From: Sphingobacterium sp.
GTDB lineage: Bacteria > Bacteroidota > Bacteroidia > Sphingobacteriales > Sphingobacteriaceae
DNA length: 64,000 bases
Reading direction: 5' to 3'
Assembly: GCA_031253985.1 (NCBI GenBank)
Contig: JAIRVH010000043.1
Location: 78,490-142,489 of the forward strand
How positions within the stretch are numbered: position 1 is the stretch's first letter; each line of letters starts with the position of its first letter. Both the position numbers and the translations under genes were made by a program. Below, piece after piece: positions 35,741 to 45,235 of this stretch. The notes beneath the pieces are model-generated. The model worked only from the letters and a program-made list of their open reading frames with translations, ran no database searches and was not told the DNA's origin.

Positions 35741-36790
35741 TCAGTAGTTAACGACTGTATCAACAATCTGCTCTGAGTGTTTGTAAATGTCATCCAACGA
35801 GTCCAGATCATATTTAACTTCCTTCTTATCTTTGTCAAACAAACCAATGCGCAGTCTATTGGGCGTAAAATAAAAACGACAGATTGGTTTACGGTTGTTA
35901 TCATCGAGCAGGATACCACAATAGGATTGATTATCACGCATAAATACACGTCCCACTTCGATCTCCTTACGTAAAATAGATTTAATGATTAAGTAGCCTT
36001 CAATCTCTTCTTCAGTTGTGACAATCAGCGCTTCAGGTTCTACCGCCGCTGTTGTAGTATTCTTTTCTTCGGCTTCAGTTTCTTTTTTTAGTGCGCTTTT
36101 TAGTCTTTCGGCGATCTGATCATTGACTATCTGTGTGAATACCCGTTTAACCAATGGTGTAAACTGCTCCAAAACCTTTGCTGTAACAACACTTGGATAG
36201 GCTTGCTTCGCAAAAAAACGAACGAAATCGTCGCTAGGGTTTTGCATCTCGCCCATTGCTAAAATAGTCAACTCGTTAAAGTACTTTAATTCGCTCGCAA
36301 CACTCGATATGCTTTCGAGATCAAATTCGGTCTTATGAAACTTGCGCAATTCGGAGACTTCATTATCCTTGATGTCCATGATCTTGAACTCGAAAAATGG
36401 TTTTTCATCCATCTTATTGGGTGTCACGAGATCAGTATAAAAACGATACTCTACGCCATTAGTCAACAATCCAAACTTTGCTTCGGTCGTATGGAAGTAA
36501 CGGAACAGTTGTGAATTGTGGGGGTCAAGCCCATCAGCATAATGTTTGCACTCGATTAAGATAACAGGTTTATCGTCACGTAAAATGGCATAATCGACCT
36601 TCTCACCCTTTTTGATGCCAATATCGGCTATAAACTCGGGTTGCACTTCGAAAGGATCAAATACATCGTATCCCAATATTTTCAAAAATGGCATTACTAA
36701 GGATGTCTTTGTAGCCTCTTCTGTTTTGATCTGTGGTAAAAGTCGGTCAACGCGCTTGGCAAATTGACGAATCTCATCTTTAAAATCCAT
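35741..36790 (-). CDS. Stand-alone HsdR-N-like restriction nuclease domain protein
   Basis: A 349-residue protein. Residues 10-150 match the type I restriction HsdR N-terminal PD-(D/E)xK nuclease fold: KVDYAILRDDKPVILIECKH carries Asp and E-x-K catalytic residues near 66-82. There is no helicase part and no HsdM or HsdS nearby. The C-terminal 100 residues look like a separate beta domain ('YCGILLDDNNRKPICRFYFT'). Such solo proteins are widespread in Bacteroidota; their function is unknown, perhaps DNA-end or invader recognition. It is transcribed from the TTACGG palindrome at 36892. Confidence 0.82.
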   Translation of the reverse strand: MDFKDEIRQFAKRVDRLLPQIKTEEATKTSLVMPFLKILGYDVFDPFEVQPEFIADIGIKKGEKVDYAILRDDKPVILIECKHYADGLDPHNSQLFRYFHTTEAKFGLLTNGVEYRFYTDLVTPNKMDEKPFFEFKIMDIKDNEVSELRKFHKTEFDLESISSVASELKYFNELTILAMGEMQNPSDDFVRFFAKQAYPSVVTAKVLEQFTPLVKRVFTQIVNDQIAERLKSALKKETEAEEKNTTTAAVEPEALIVTTEEEIEGYLIIKSILRKEIEVGRVFMRDNQSYCGILLDDNNRKPICRFYFTPNRLRIGLFDKDKKEVKYDLDSLDDIYKHSEQIVDTVVNY

Positions 36791-36862
36791 AGTTTTTTAT
36801 TTTTTATTAATGGCTTATTTGATTTTGCTAAAACAGGAATACATTTCTTTATTGTTGATAGT

Positions 36863-36935
36863 CAAAAGTAGGCACTCGGTAATATGACTATTTACGGGAA
36901 ACCATAAATACCCGAAAATCTTAGTTTTAATTTTG
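36863..36935. promoter_or_regulatory. Divergent TTACGG-palindrome promoter (site b)
   Basis: TTACGG-GAAA-CCATAA at 36892-36907. Minus-strand -7 TACTTTTG lies at 36870-36863 after exactly 21 bp and serves the HsdR-like gene. Plus-strand TAATTTTG lies at 36928-36935 after 20 bp and serves the zinc-finger/nuclease operon. One operator thus appears to serve both directions. Confidence 0.65.
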
Positions 36936-36980
36936 AACCATATTATTCATCCTATTCATTTACTATTAAACAGCTTAAAC

Positions 36981-37151
36981 ATGTATGATCAATGCGCATG
37001 GTGCAACAAAGAGATTCAACCTGGTAAAGGAAAAAAAAGTTATAAAGGCAAAGGTTTCACAATGAAAGTACTCACCCTAATGTTCGGCAAATCTTATTGT
37101 TGTGAAAGGTGCCGAAACTCAGCCGAAAGAAGAAAAGGGAAAAGAAAATAA
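36981..37151 (+). CDS. Small zinc-ribbon-like protein
   Basis: 56 residues from ATG 36981 (MYDQCAWCNKEIQPGKGKKS); an in-frame ATG at 36933 lies just past the -7 element, adds 16 residues and is not preferred. CxxC (DQCAWCNK) and CxxC (YCCERCRN) form a probable zinc site, and the tail is very basic (RRKGKRK), which suggests nucleic-acid contact. It is the first gene of a three-gene operon with the thermonuclease and the SH3 protein. Confidence 0.65.
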   Translation: MYDQCAWCNKEIQPGKGKKSYKGKGFTMKVLTLMFGKSYCCERCRNSAERRKGKRK

Positions 37152-37163
37152 AATAGTACAATC

Positions 37164-37706
37164 ATGAACAAAAACATTTTATACGTCTGTCTCTTTTCAA
37201 CTCTTTTACTCGCTTGTAAACCCAAAAAGGAAAAACAAACGCAGCCGTTCGCGGCCTTTACAAGTGGAACCCTGAGGAATGACAAGGGTATAACCGAAGG
37301 CGAATATCAGATCACCAAGGTTTCCGATGGAGACACTTTCTGGTGTGTAAACAGGGAAAGCAAAAAGATCAAGGTAAGATTGATCGGAATTGACGCTCCT
37401 GAGTCCCGTAATTATTTTCATAAAAAGGAACAACCTTATGGAAAGGAGGCCTCGAAATATGTAGAAAAACTGCTTATGAACCAAACTGTACGCTTGGAAT
37501 TTGATGTCAACCCATTGGATCAATATGGGCGTACACTCGCTTACGCCTATTTGACTGATGGCACCTTTGTCAACGAAAAGATTATGAAGGATGGTTACGC
37601 CGTACTGATGACCATTCCGCCGAATGTTAAATATGAACAACGTCTGGTAGAGGCCCAAAAATATGCGCGAAATCACCTACTTGGACTTTGGAAAAACCGC
37701 TTATAA
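37164..37706 (+). CDS. Thermonuclease-family lipoprotein (SNase fold)
   Basis: 180 residues with a lipoprotein signal (LLLACKPKK, Cys18) and a staphylococcal-nuclease OB-fold. The catalytic pattern is complete: Asp56/Asp58 in VSDGDTFW, Arg72 and Glu80 in VRLIGIDAPES, and Arg123 in DQYGRTLAY. It should cleave DNA or RNA outside the cytoplasm. It lies between the zinc-ribbon gene (12 bases) and the SH3 gene (2 bases), so it is in one operon. Confidence 0.92.
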   Translation: MNKNILYVCLFSTLLLACKPKKEKQTQPFAAFTSGTLRNDKGITEGEYQITKVSDGDTFWCVNRESKKIKVRLIGIDAPESRNYFHKKEQPYGKEASKYVEKLLMNQTVRLEFDVNPLDQYGRTLAYAYLTDGTFVNEKIMKDGYAVLMTIPPNVKYEQRLVEAQKYARNHLLGLWKNRL

Positions 37707-37708
37707 TT

Positions 37709-38209
37709 ATGATAAAAGCTATTACACTGATATTGACCGCAACATTAACTTCGCATTTTGCATCTGCACAGACCACAAAAAGCACACTTGCTTTTGTAGA
37801 ACACGAAGTCGGCCGCTGCACAGGATCGGCCAACTGCAATGCCTGTCGCAATTGCAGCAAATGTGCGCACTGCAACAGTGGTGGTACCTGCGGCGTATGT
37901 GATCTCGATATGCACAAAAAATCGGCTCCTAAGATTGAGAAAAAAAACAAGCCTGTAAAAACACCACCAAAAACCTCCGACAACGGCACATCAGGAAATC
38001 AGGATTATTACTTAAAAACCGTCGTATTGAATGTCGAAAAGATGAATTTACGCAAGGGACCGGCAGCTGATTTTCCCATATTGGCAACGATCTATAGAAA
38101 TCAAAAATTGACATGTCTTTCCAATATAGGAAATTGGGCCAAAGTAAAAACAGACAAAGGCTTGATCGGATTTATTAAAAGTGATGCAATACGGTTAAGT
38201 AACAATTAG
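37709..38209 (+). CDS. Secreted Cys-rich SH3-domain protein
   Basis: 166 residues from ATG 37709 (MIKAITLILTATLTSHFASA), which gives a clean signal peptide. A Cys cluster of about eight residues (CTGSANCNACRNCSKCAHCN) follows, then a bacterial SH3b domain (about 100-165; MNLRKGPAADFPILATIYRN, ending GLIGFIKSDAIRL). Bacteroidota nucleases are often paired with such proteins; it may tether the nuclease to the cell wall or surface. Confidence 0.8.
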   Translation: MIKAITLILTATLTSHFASAQTTKSTLAFVEHEVGRCTGSANCNACRNCSKCAHCNSGGTCGVCDLDMHKKSAPKIEKKNKPVKTPPKTSDNGTSGNQDYYLKTVVLNVEKMNLRKGPAADFPILATIYRNQKLTCLSNIGNWAKVKTDKGLIGFIKSDAIRLSNN

Positions 38210-38212
38210 TCT

Positions 38213-38249
38213 ATAAAAGGGTAATCTTCCGAACAGATTACCCTTTTAT
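38213..38249. terminator. Bidirectional terminator
   Basis: ATAAAAGGGTAATCT-N7-AGATTACCCTTTTAT, a 15-bp perfect stem between the SH3 gene and the end of the large minus-strand operon; it serves both. Confidence 0.9.
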
Positions 38250-38251
38250 TT

Positions 38252-40180
38252 TTAATAGGTATAAAAAGCAGCGCTCGAGCCATAGGTTGTACCATAGGCA
38301 TTTGTAGCATAAGCCCGTACGTAATAAGTCGTATACTTATTAAATCCTGTGACCGATTTACTAAAATATCCGACACTACTCCCCGATACGGTCGTCTTTG
38401 TTCCACTGGACAATGTTGGATTACTGGACGTGGAATATACAAAACCGCGCTCCGTTAATGTACTACCACCGTCTGTAGCGATATCTCCGCTAAAGGTAAC
38501 ATAAGTGCTCCCAGTATTACCGACTTGATAGGTTGTCACCCCTGTGGGTACCGTATATCTTGTTGTGGTAAAGTTTATGAGATTGCCATAGGCAGTTCCT
38601 GCTTCATTGGTCGCATATACCCTGGCATAATAACTGGTACCTGCGGATAACCCGGTCAATGTAGTTGCGATACTTCCGATACTACTCCCCAAAGTAACTG
38701 ATGTGCTGTTCCCAATAGTGGGATTTGATGTACTGCTACTGAAGACAATGCCACTAGCAGAAATATTCCCTCCACCAGCCGAGCCAATATAACCCGACAC
38801 ATAAGCTGAGCCTGGTGTGATACTGACAGCTCCATAAGTACTCAGGCTTGATGGTAGGCTTGGCAACAATGTTTTGAACATGTACACATTTCCATAAGTC
38901 GTGCCGGCCTCGTTCGTTGCGTAAGATCGGACGTAATAGATTGTATTGTATTGCAATCCGGAAAGTATAAGTGAAAAATTACCTGTTCCTGAACCACCAG
39001 ATACCCTTGTACCATTGGTTAAAGAAGGTAATGAGTTGCTGCTGCTATAAACGACCCCTTTGGCAGAAATAGTTCCACCGCCAGCGGAGCCAATATATCC
39101 CCCTGTATATGCCGAAGTCATAGTCACATTATAAGGGGTGGTTGTCGAAACGCTGCTTGGCAGGTCTGGCATAGAAGTTTTAAAACTGACCACAGGCCCA
39201 TAAGCCGTACCTGCGCTATTGGTAGCAAAAGCGCGTACATAATAGCTTGTATTTACGACCAAGCCCGTCAATTGACCAGAGAAGCTACCGGTTCCGCTTC
39301 CTATATTCAAAATTGTCCCACTACTGACACTTGGCGTAGTATTGGAATTGCTGTAGCATATACCCCGGGCTGTTACAGTCGATCCATTATCATCCAAAAC
39401 AGTACCACCAACAGAAGCTGAAGAATAAGTAACCGAACTGACCGCGGCGGTCGATATTCCTGATGCGACAATTGGCGGAAGTGTCGTAAAACTTACCACC
39501 TGCCCATAACCTGTTCCAACAGATGAAGTGGCATAAGCCCGCGCATAATAGATTGTACCTGCCTTTAATTTGGTTAGATTAACTTTAAATAAAGTACTCT
39601 GTGTATCAACACTTACCTTGTCATTTGAAATCGTCGGGAACGATGATATATTGCTATAGCAAACCCCTTTGCTGATCACCGGGTATCCGCCATCATCTGA
39701 AATCTTTCCGCCTAGTTCGGCGGTAATACGCGTGATACTGCTTGCAGATTGTGTTTCCAATTTAGCAACATAACCACTCTGCGTAGTAAAACTCAACGGA
39801 TCGCCATAGGCAGTACCATTTTTATTGGTTGCAAAAGCCCTAAAATAATAGGTTGTAGCCGGCTTTAAATTTTGAGCATATAGCGTAAACGCCCCTGTAT
39901 CCAGATCGCCTGTCTTGAGCACTTTTTCATTGTTCACTGTTGGCTTTTGGTGGGTAGCATAGCAGATGCCAACCTGTGTCAATGTCTCTCCATTGTTGGT
40001 ATTTACACGTCCGTTCAGCGTAGCATCGTTTTTGGTTACACCGGTCGTCTGTAAGGTCGTTACCGCAACTTTATTATGCTGATTAAAATCAAACTTGTCT
40101 TTATCGTCGCAAGATGTCCAGGGGAAGATCAGCATAAACAGGGAATAGAGATATCGTATATTAAAGTTTTTGGGATTCAT
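38252..40180 (-). CDS. Fn3-like repeat surface lipoprotein
   Basis: A 642-residue protein with a lipobox (FPWTSCDDK, Cys24) and six tandem units of about 95 residues, each with YYxRAxATNxxGTxYG and ending in an FTT-like strand ('YGDPLSFTT', 'YGQVVSFTT', 'YGPVVSFKT'). The units are beta-sandwich, fibronectin-III-like repeats as in Bacteroidota surface lipoproteins. It is the last gene of the twelve-gene operon, 2 bases after the previous gene, and so could form the outermost part of the proposed envelope system. Near-identical repeats could vary in number. Confidence 0.85.
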   Translation of the reverse strand: MNPKNFNIRYLYSLFMLIFPWTSCDDKDKFDFNQHNKVAVTTLQTTGVTKNDATLNGRVNTNNGETLTQVGICYATHQKPTVNNEKVLKTGDLDTGAFTLYAQNLKPATTYYFRAFATNKNGTAYGDPLSFTTQSGYVAKLETQSASSITRITAELGGKISDDGGYPVISKGVCYSNISSFPTISNDKVSVDTQSTLFKVNLTKLKAGTIYYARAYATSSVGTGYGQVVSFTTLPPIVASGISTAAVSSVTYSSASVGGTVLDDNGSTVTARGICYSNSNTTPSVSSGTILNIGSGTGSFSGQLTGLVVNTSYYVRAFATNSAGTAYGPVVSFKTSMPDLPSSVSTTTPYNVTMTSAYTGGYIGSAGGGTISAKGVVYSSSNSLPSLTNGTRVSGGSGTGNFSLILSGLQYNTIYYVRSYATNEAGTTYGNVYMFKTLLPSLPSSLSTYGAVSITPGSAYVSGYIGSAGGGNISASGIVFSSSTSNPTIGNSTSVTLGSSIGSIATTLTGLSAGTSYYARVYATNEAGTAYGNLINFTTTRYTVPTGVTTYQVGNTGSTYVTFSGDIATDGGSTLTERGFVYSTSSNPTLSSGTKTTVSGSSVGYFSKSVTGFNKYTTYYVRAYATNAYGTTYGSSAAFYTY

Positions 40181-40182
40181 TT

Positions 40183-41769
40183 TTATCGAATATTAAAAGT
40201 AATACCACCCGTAAATTCGGGCTGGGTAAATTTTTTAGAAGAGAACTGTTTGTCAATAGCCATCATGGAGGCACCACCTATGATATTTACGTACGGACTA
40301 AGTCGTAAAGTCACCCCGCCGTAACCGGCAATATAACCGGTTTTTCCATGGCCCTCTCGGTCTGCGTAATCATCACGAAATAAATGGGAATAAACTCCAT
40401 AGCCAGCTCCAATGTTCACCAACAACCAATCGACTACCTTAAAATTTGGCCCTACGATAAGCTCTGTTTTATTGGGTTGGGACGACCGCGTGCTTAAGTA
40501 ATAAGAATCGAGTTGATTATCTGACTTCAGCCCGTAACGCACCGTCGCAAAGAATCCAACAAATGCACCACCAGTTTCAAATCGTAGACCAATTGGTGCC
40601 AATTTTCCATACTCGTAGCCGATATTGGTAAATAGCTTTCTTCTAGCCCGACGCAGTGCCGCCAGCTCCTTCTTCTCCTCCCGTTTAACCATCACATCGT
40701 AAGCGTATTGCGAAGTCGGATAATTTTTGTTCAGATCTCCTAAAGCAGCAGATACCTCAATTTTAGAGGTCAAATCTTCCTCATTAAACTTCGTTATATA
40801 CACTTCAAGAGCAGACTTTACCGTCAATAGATCCGAAAAACTGTAGTTTCCCTCTCGTTTAAACAGTTGGTAACGGCTCATAGCTTGAAAGTAGCTCACT
40901 TTTTGATTATCACGGGATCTGTCCGGAAAATCATTTGTAGCTGAAATGACTTTACCATACTCCTGTGCATTGTAGCTGTCCGATATCGCATCAAATTTAC
41001 GTTGCATCGCTAAGGCATAGGCAGCAGCACGTTTATCCTCTTCTTTTTTTCTGAACTCGTCTAGCGATTTTGGTAATCCGGCAACAATATTTTTGATCTT
41101 TTCTACTTCGGCCGTATTTAACTTAGCCAGTGAATTATTGTCACTGCTTAAAATAGCATTTCCAAGTGCAACGATAGATTCTACTTCATGATATGTTTGC
41201 GAAGGGCTCTGATCATATAGTTTGTACTTCACCATAAAATCATAATACCGAACAGGGCTCTCATCATATCCCGATTCTTTGGCAACCTTAATGGTGGCTA
41301 AACTTTGGGCATAATCTTGCACCTCATAGGATTTCCTGATCGCTGTAAGTAAAATCTGTTGCCTTTCGGTCTTTTTTTCCTGTAAGATTCGATTTTTGGT
41401 ATCGTCATAACTTTGCTGTGTCTTTGGGTACTCGTCCATTTTGTCGAGTATCCTTTTGACATCACCTTGGTTGCGCGATTTTGAATAATTTTTCAAAAAC
41501 AGAGCGCTTTGGTTACGTACCTTATTGATGAGCTCAAAAGATGGATAGTCGCCATTATCCAGTAATTTGAAATAATTTACGGTCTTAAAGTAGTCCACGA
41601 ATTCTTTTGTCTTTGTCTTGCCGTGAATTTTATTTAGGGTATTTATGGACTCTTCATACAAGCCGTTATCCATTTGGGCTTTGGCCTGGGCCAATAATTC
41701 ATCGTTGGTCGCCTGCGCAAAGCAAAAAAAGACCAGCCCCATTAAAAAAAGGGTTAATAAATATTTCAT
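40183..41769 (-). CDS. Secreted helical-repeat protein with barrel-like C-terminus
   Basis: About 528 residues from the Met at 41769, which begins a signal peptide (MKYLLTLFLMGLVFFCFAQA); the frame to 41811 lacks one. Residues 20-390 are helical, TPR-like ('LLAQAKAQMDNGLYEESINT'). The last 150 residues are Gly/Tyr-rich strands ('GGAFVGFFATVRYG', 'NIGAGYGVYSHLF', ending TGGITFNIR) resembling a small outer-membrane beta-barrel. Suggests an outer-membrane anchor of the operon's complex. Confidence 0.7.
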   Translation of the reverse strand: MKYLLTLFLMGLVFFCFAQATNDELLAQAKAQMDNGLYEESINTLNKIHGKTKTKEFVDYFKTVNYFKLLDNGDYPSFELINKVRNQSALFLKNYSKSRNQGDVKRILDKMDEYPKTQQSYDDTKNRILQEKKTERQQILLTAIRKSYEVQDYAQSLATIKVAKESGYDESPVRYYDFMVKYKLYDQSPSQTYHEVESIVALGNAILSSDNNSLAKLNTAEVEKIKNIVAGLPKSLDEFRKKEEDKRAAAYALAMQRKFDAISDSYNAQEYGKVISATNDFPDRSRDNQKVSYFQAMSRYQLFKREGNYSFSDLLTVKSALEVYITKFNEEDLTSKIEVSAALGDLNKNYPTSQYAYDVMVKREEKKELAALRRARRKLFTNIGYEYGKLAPIGLRFETGGAFVGFFATVRYGLKSDNQLDSYYLSTRSSQPNKTELIVGPNFKVVDWLLVNIGAGYGVYSHLFRDDYADREGHGKTGYIAGYGGVTLRLSPYVNIIGGASMMAIDKQFSSKKFTQPEFTGGITFNIR

Positions 41770-41833
41770 ATCTATAGATTTATCTATGTAGGTTTTATTT
41801 GATACAGCCACTGTTTAGCGGAAGGATCAAATT

Positions 41834-42517
41834 TTATAAATTCATGTTCAAATTCCAGTTTTCGTAATTCCGATGAAATTGCTGCAGCTTGCTTACGCCA
41901 GCATTTCTAACGGCAAGAACAGATTTCTTTCTTTTGAGATTTGCATCTAGGTTTGGCATTCGCTCCAGTTCATGCATTAAAGCCTTATACCCACTCTCAT
42001 CAAATTCCGCGAAACCTTGATTGATCAATGAGTTTACACGTTGTGGCAGGACTTCCGTATAGTGATTCAAAGCTTTAACTTTATTTTTGATCGTTGCAAC
42101 CTCGGCCGTAGGACCAAAAGTACTTTCGAGATGAGCGACAAGAATATTAAGTTCTGCCTGTTTAACAGGGTCCGAACAAAGCAATTTATTACTGCGGTCG
42201 ATGCTCAGTTGAGTATATCTGCCATTGAGCTGCTGAAGCAGCATGTCCTGAATCGCTTTATTAAACAGATTCTGTGAAGCTGCATTATTAATTTCGATCA
42301 GCAAGTTGTTGTACTGTGCCGGACTTACATTGTCTTCGGAAAGCTCTTGGATCTTATTTTCCAATACTTTATGCCCACTTGCCGTTGTGATAGCCGATTG
42401 CTTCGTAGCGCCATGCTGGGCTGGAGATGAACTCATCAGCTTCATCGAACCAACAATCAGTAAACCAACCCCTAGGGTAGCTCCCAAAAAATAAAGTCCC
42501 CTATACTTTTGATTCAT
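41834..42517 (-). CDS. Membrane-anchored helical protein
   Basis: A 227-residue protein with one N-terminal transmembrane segment (about 9-29, FLGATLGVGLLIVGSMKLM) and a long helical domain outside it. No recognised family. Its start overlaps the previous gene by 17 bases, so translation is probably coupled. Likely a structural part of the envelope complex; inferred from the operon only. Confidence 0.7.
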   Translation of the reverse strand: MNQKYRGLYFLGATLGVGLLIVGSMKLMSSSPAQHGATKQSAITTASGHKVLENKIQELSEDNVSPAQYNNLLIEINNAASQNLFNKAIQDMLLQQLNGRYTQLSIDRSNKLLCSDPVKQAELNILVAHLESTFGPTAEVATIKNKVKALNHYTEVLPQRVNSLINQGFAEFDESGYKALMHELERMPNLDANLKRKKSVLAVRNAGVSKLQQFHRNYENWNLNMNL

Positions 42518-43901
42518 GGCCTTTGGTCCTTCCTTTCGCTGGCTGACTAGATTGTTTTTCAGGCTTCTCTGGCTGTACTTTATTATTTTTTTCGCTGGTG
42601 ATCTCTCCGCTATCTATCGGTCTTGAATTGGTCGCGGCAGGCTTATCCTCCGGAATATCGCTTGGAATCTGTGTGGTAAGCTGATCACAAAAATTAAGAA
42701 CACGATCCTCATCCTGAAAAATAGAGCGTAACTCGGCTTTGGTTAAAGTTTTCGTATTCTTCTCCTCTCCTTTTTTATACAACTTCCAGCCTTCAGCTTT
42801 TCCTTTGTAATTAAAAACGTAACCTTGCAAGGTGGAATCGCTAAATTCGAGGTACAGTGCCTTACTCTTGGCCGTATCGATTTTGAAGTTAAAATTCTCG
42901 GCGGGTATTTCCTCTTTTACAACAACAGTATCGGTAGCTTTTTGTCCCGTTCCAAAAAAATTCATAACGAGGCCAATTCCCCAATAACCGATGGCAATTC
43001 CAAGGATGGGGCCAATAATCCAGGCCCATACCAGTCCACTTGAGCTTCGTTCGAGCTCTTGGTTTGAAGGTTTTGGAGGTATAGGTTCCTCGGGACGCAC
43101 TTCTACCTCACCTTCGAAAATGGATACTTCTTTATAAAGTCTATCGAAAGTAAGCTTATACTGAATACGGTCACCTTTCATACAGATCAAGAATTGATCT
43201 TTTAATAAACTACGTTCCTCTTCCTCGTTGATCTTGATGCGCAATCCATATGTCGAGGTATTGTTAAACGTAATCTTACGGACCTGAGCAAATAGATTCT
43301 CTACGGACTGAAAACCAAACTGCTTCGCTACGGCTTCATTATGTACTGACTGTTCATCCAGAAAGTAGACTTTTGTGGCGTAAACCAATTTTGGATTGTT
43401 GAATGCTTCGCTTTGATCTAGACCGAGATTTAAAAACTGATAAAAAATAGTCTTGTCTGGTGTAATCTTCGGATTAATACTATTGTTCTGTTTAATACCC
43501 TTTGCAGCTTCTTCCAAAATGAGATCGTAGTTCTGATTGTTTAAACTGCTATCTTTTATATGATTTATATATTGTGTTGTAATCTGCAATAAATATTGCA
43601 TCACATTGGTAATATGCTCATTATGCTTAACGATCAGACGAACCGCAAGAAAACCATTGCGCTTAGCGTTATCTTTCATACTGGTATTGATAACAGAATA
43701 AATCACATGCTGGGCGGTCTGCTTGACAGAATAACAATACCCCTCATTAAACTGACCTACTTGATTTCTCTCATCAAATGATAATTGCAGCCTCTCTAAC
43801 TCATTTTGATTCAACCCGGATGAAATATAATCATAATCCAACCCATTCAGAGTACGCTCGATCAGAAGATGTACCCTGCTTCTATAGTGTATAGTATCCA
43901 T
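42501..43901 (-). CDS. Cytoplasmic/membrane protein with central TM segment
   Basis: A 466-residue protein. Residues 1-285 are a cytoplasmic domain of unknown type, a single TM segment follows (about 292-316, LVWAWIIGPILGIAIGYWGI), and the end is an outside domain with a charged Pro/Lys-rich tail. It connects cytoplasm and periplasm. It lies 9 bases after the GTPase gene. No family recognised. Confidence 0.7.
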   Translation of the reverse strand: MDTIHYRSRVHLLIERTLNGLDYDYISSGLNQNELERLQLSFDERNQVGQFNEGYCYSVKQTAQHVIYSVINTSMKDNAKRNGFLAVRLIVKHNEHITNVMQYLLQITTQYINHIKDSSLNNQNYDLILEEAAKGIKQNNSINPKITPDKTIFYQFLNLGLDQSEAFNNPKLVYATKVYFLDEQSVHNEAVAKQFGFQSVENLFAQVRKITFNNTSTYGLRIKINEEEERSLLKDQFLICMKGDRIQYKLTFDRLYKEVSIFEGEVEVRPEEPIPPKPSNQELERSSSGLVWAWIIGPILGIAIGYWGIGLVMNFFGTGQKATDTVVVKEEIPAENFNFKIDTAKSKALYLEFSDSTLQGYVFNYKGKAEGWKLYKKGEEKNTKTLTKAELRSIFQDEDRVLNFCDQLTTQIPSDIPEDKPAATNSRPIDSGEITSEKNNKVQPEKPEKQSSQPAKGRTKGHESKV

Positions 43902-43910
43902 AAATATTTC

Positions 43911-45224
43911 TTAAAAAAATCTTTTCCAAAATGCGCCGCCTTTCACGACAAAACTATCCTCCAACATATTCTTTACCAGTTCCTGTGGATATTTATCCTC
44001 AATGGCGGTGACAATCTTATCATAAACTATTTCACCAATGGAGAAGGGTAATATTTTGATCTTAAATTGGTTTCTGGAATTCTCTCGTGCGGTTTTGCAA
44101 TTTTCAATAAGGGAAAGAAATTCCTGATTCATATAATCCAATGCCAATTCGCTATCGGCACGCTCTTCATGCAGATACCTGGTCTGTTTGATATAGTCGA
44201 ACTTGTTGACTACAAAATAAACCGCATCGGTATTCTCTAGTACTTTGGAATCCTTAAAAATGGAAATGATATTGGTATAGGCGATGCTTTGGTCTAACGC
44301 TCCAAAGAATTGTTCATCATCAAAACGTTTGTCATGTGACATGGCATCAATAATAAAAACCAGGATTTTTTTATTGTTGCTTTTGACATAGTTGATAAAT
44401 TGCGGAATCTCCGAATTTTCAAAGCCCTGGTTAAAGATCTTCACATAATTCTCACCCGGAACCTCCACAATATTAAATGGATGAGTGGTACCCTTTGGAT
44501 CTTTAAGTGAGGTAGCAATATAATTGTAGCTTGCCTTGTCCGTCGCTATAGGAAGTATCCCATAGTCTAAATTTCTCTTCAGCGTCTCTAGGTACTTATT
44601 ACCATCGGGATTATAGCTATCGTGCATTAATATGCCCTGCTTATTGGAATGTTTGATGAGACTTGCCAAGATCGTTGATTTACCCGAAAAGGGCATACCG
44701 ACCATATAAAGATCTGTCCGTCCGCTTTCCATGGGTGGTAGATCCTCAATTTTCTTGAAAATTGTAAAGGCCGAAGCACTGCTATAGAATTTCAATGCCT
44801 GAACCACTCTCTTTTCGACACCAATACTTTCAAGATAGTCAAACGTTAGTTTCTTCTCCATAATAAGTTTTTTGATATCGTCGGCAGAAATTTCATTGTT
44901 CTTGATTTGTTCCAGCAATGTTTCACTGGTCTGAATCGGAGCACTTGGACTGGTCATCGTAGGTAACGGTGGCATTCCTGGTATTGGTGGCATCAGCGGT
45001 AGCTCGACATCAATAGTTGGCAAACCGGGGATCGGAGGTGGTAAAACAATTTTGCCATTCCGGCTATCATCCAAAAGCTTCAACTCTTTCAGTTTGTCCC
45101 TGGTCAGACCGTGCTGTTCCAATTCATCAAATGCGATAAATCCGCCCACTATAGCTTGGTCCAAGGCAGGCAATGGAACCATATTGCAGTTCGATAAAAT
45201 ATTTTGTTTTTTATGCTTATCCAT
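43911..45224 (-). CDS. GTPase-like protein with proline-rich linker
   Basis: A 437-residue P-loop protein. G1 is GMPFSGKST (176-184), G3 is EVPG (254-257) and G4 is NKFD (340-343), which matches the NKxD guanine-specificity motif. A Pro-rich stretch (62-96, PPPIPGLP and PPIPGMPPLP) precedes the G domain and may bind a partner. The fold resembles conflict-system 'DO-GTPase'-like proteins, but I cannot assign it exactly. It is a second GTPase in the same operon as the SrfC-like protein. Confidence 0.75.
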   Translation of the reverse strand: MDKHKKQNILSNCNMVPLPALDQAIVGGFIAFDELEQHGLTRDKLKELKLLDDSRNGKIVLPPPIPGLPTIDVELPLMPPIPGMPPLPTMTSPSAPIQTSETLLEQIKNNEISADDIKKLIMEKKLTFDYLESIGVEKRVVQALKFYSSASAFTIFKKIEDLPPMESGRTDLYMVGMPFSGKSTILASLIKHSNKQGILMHDSYNPDGNKYLETLKRNLDYGILPIATDKASYNYIATSLKDPKGTTHPFNIVEVPGENYVKIFNQGFENSEIPQFINYVKSNNKKILVFIIDAMSHDKRFDDEQFFGALDQSIAYTNIISIFKDSKVLENTDAVYFVVNKFDYIKQTRYLHEERADSELALDYMNQEFLSLIENCKTARENSRNQFKIKILPFSIGEIVYDKIVTAIEDKYPQELVKNMLEDSFVVKGGAFWKRFF

Positions 45225-45235
45225 CTTTTTAGGTA

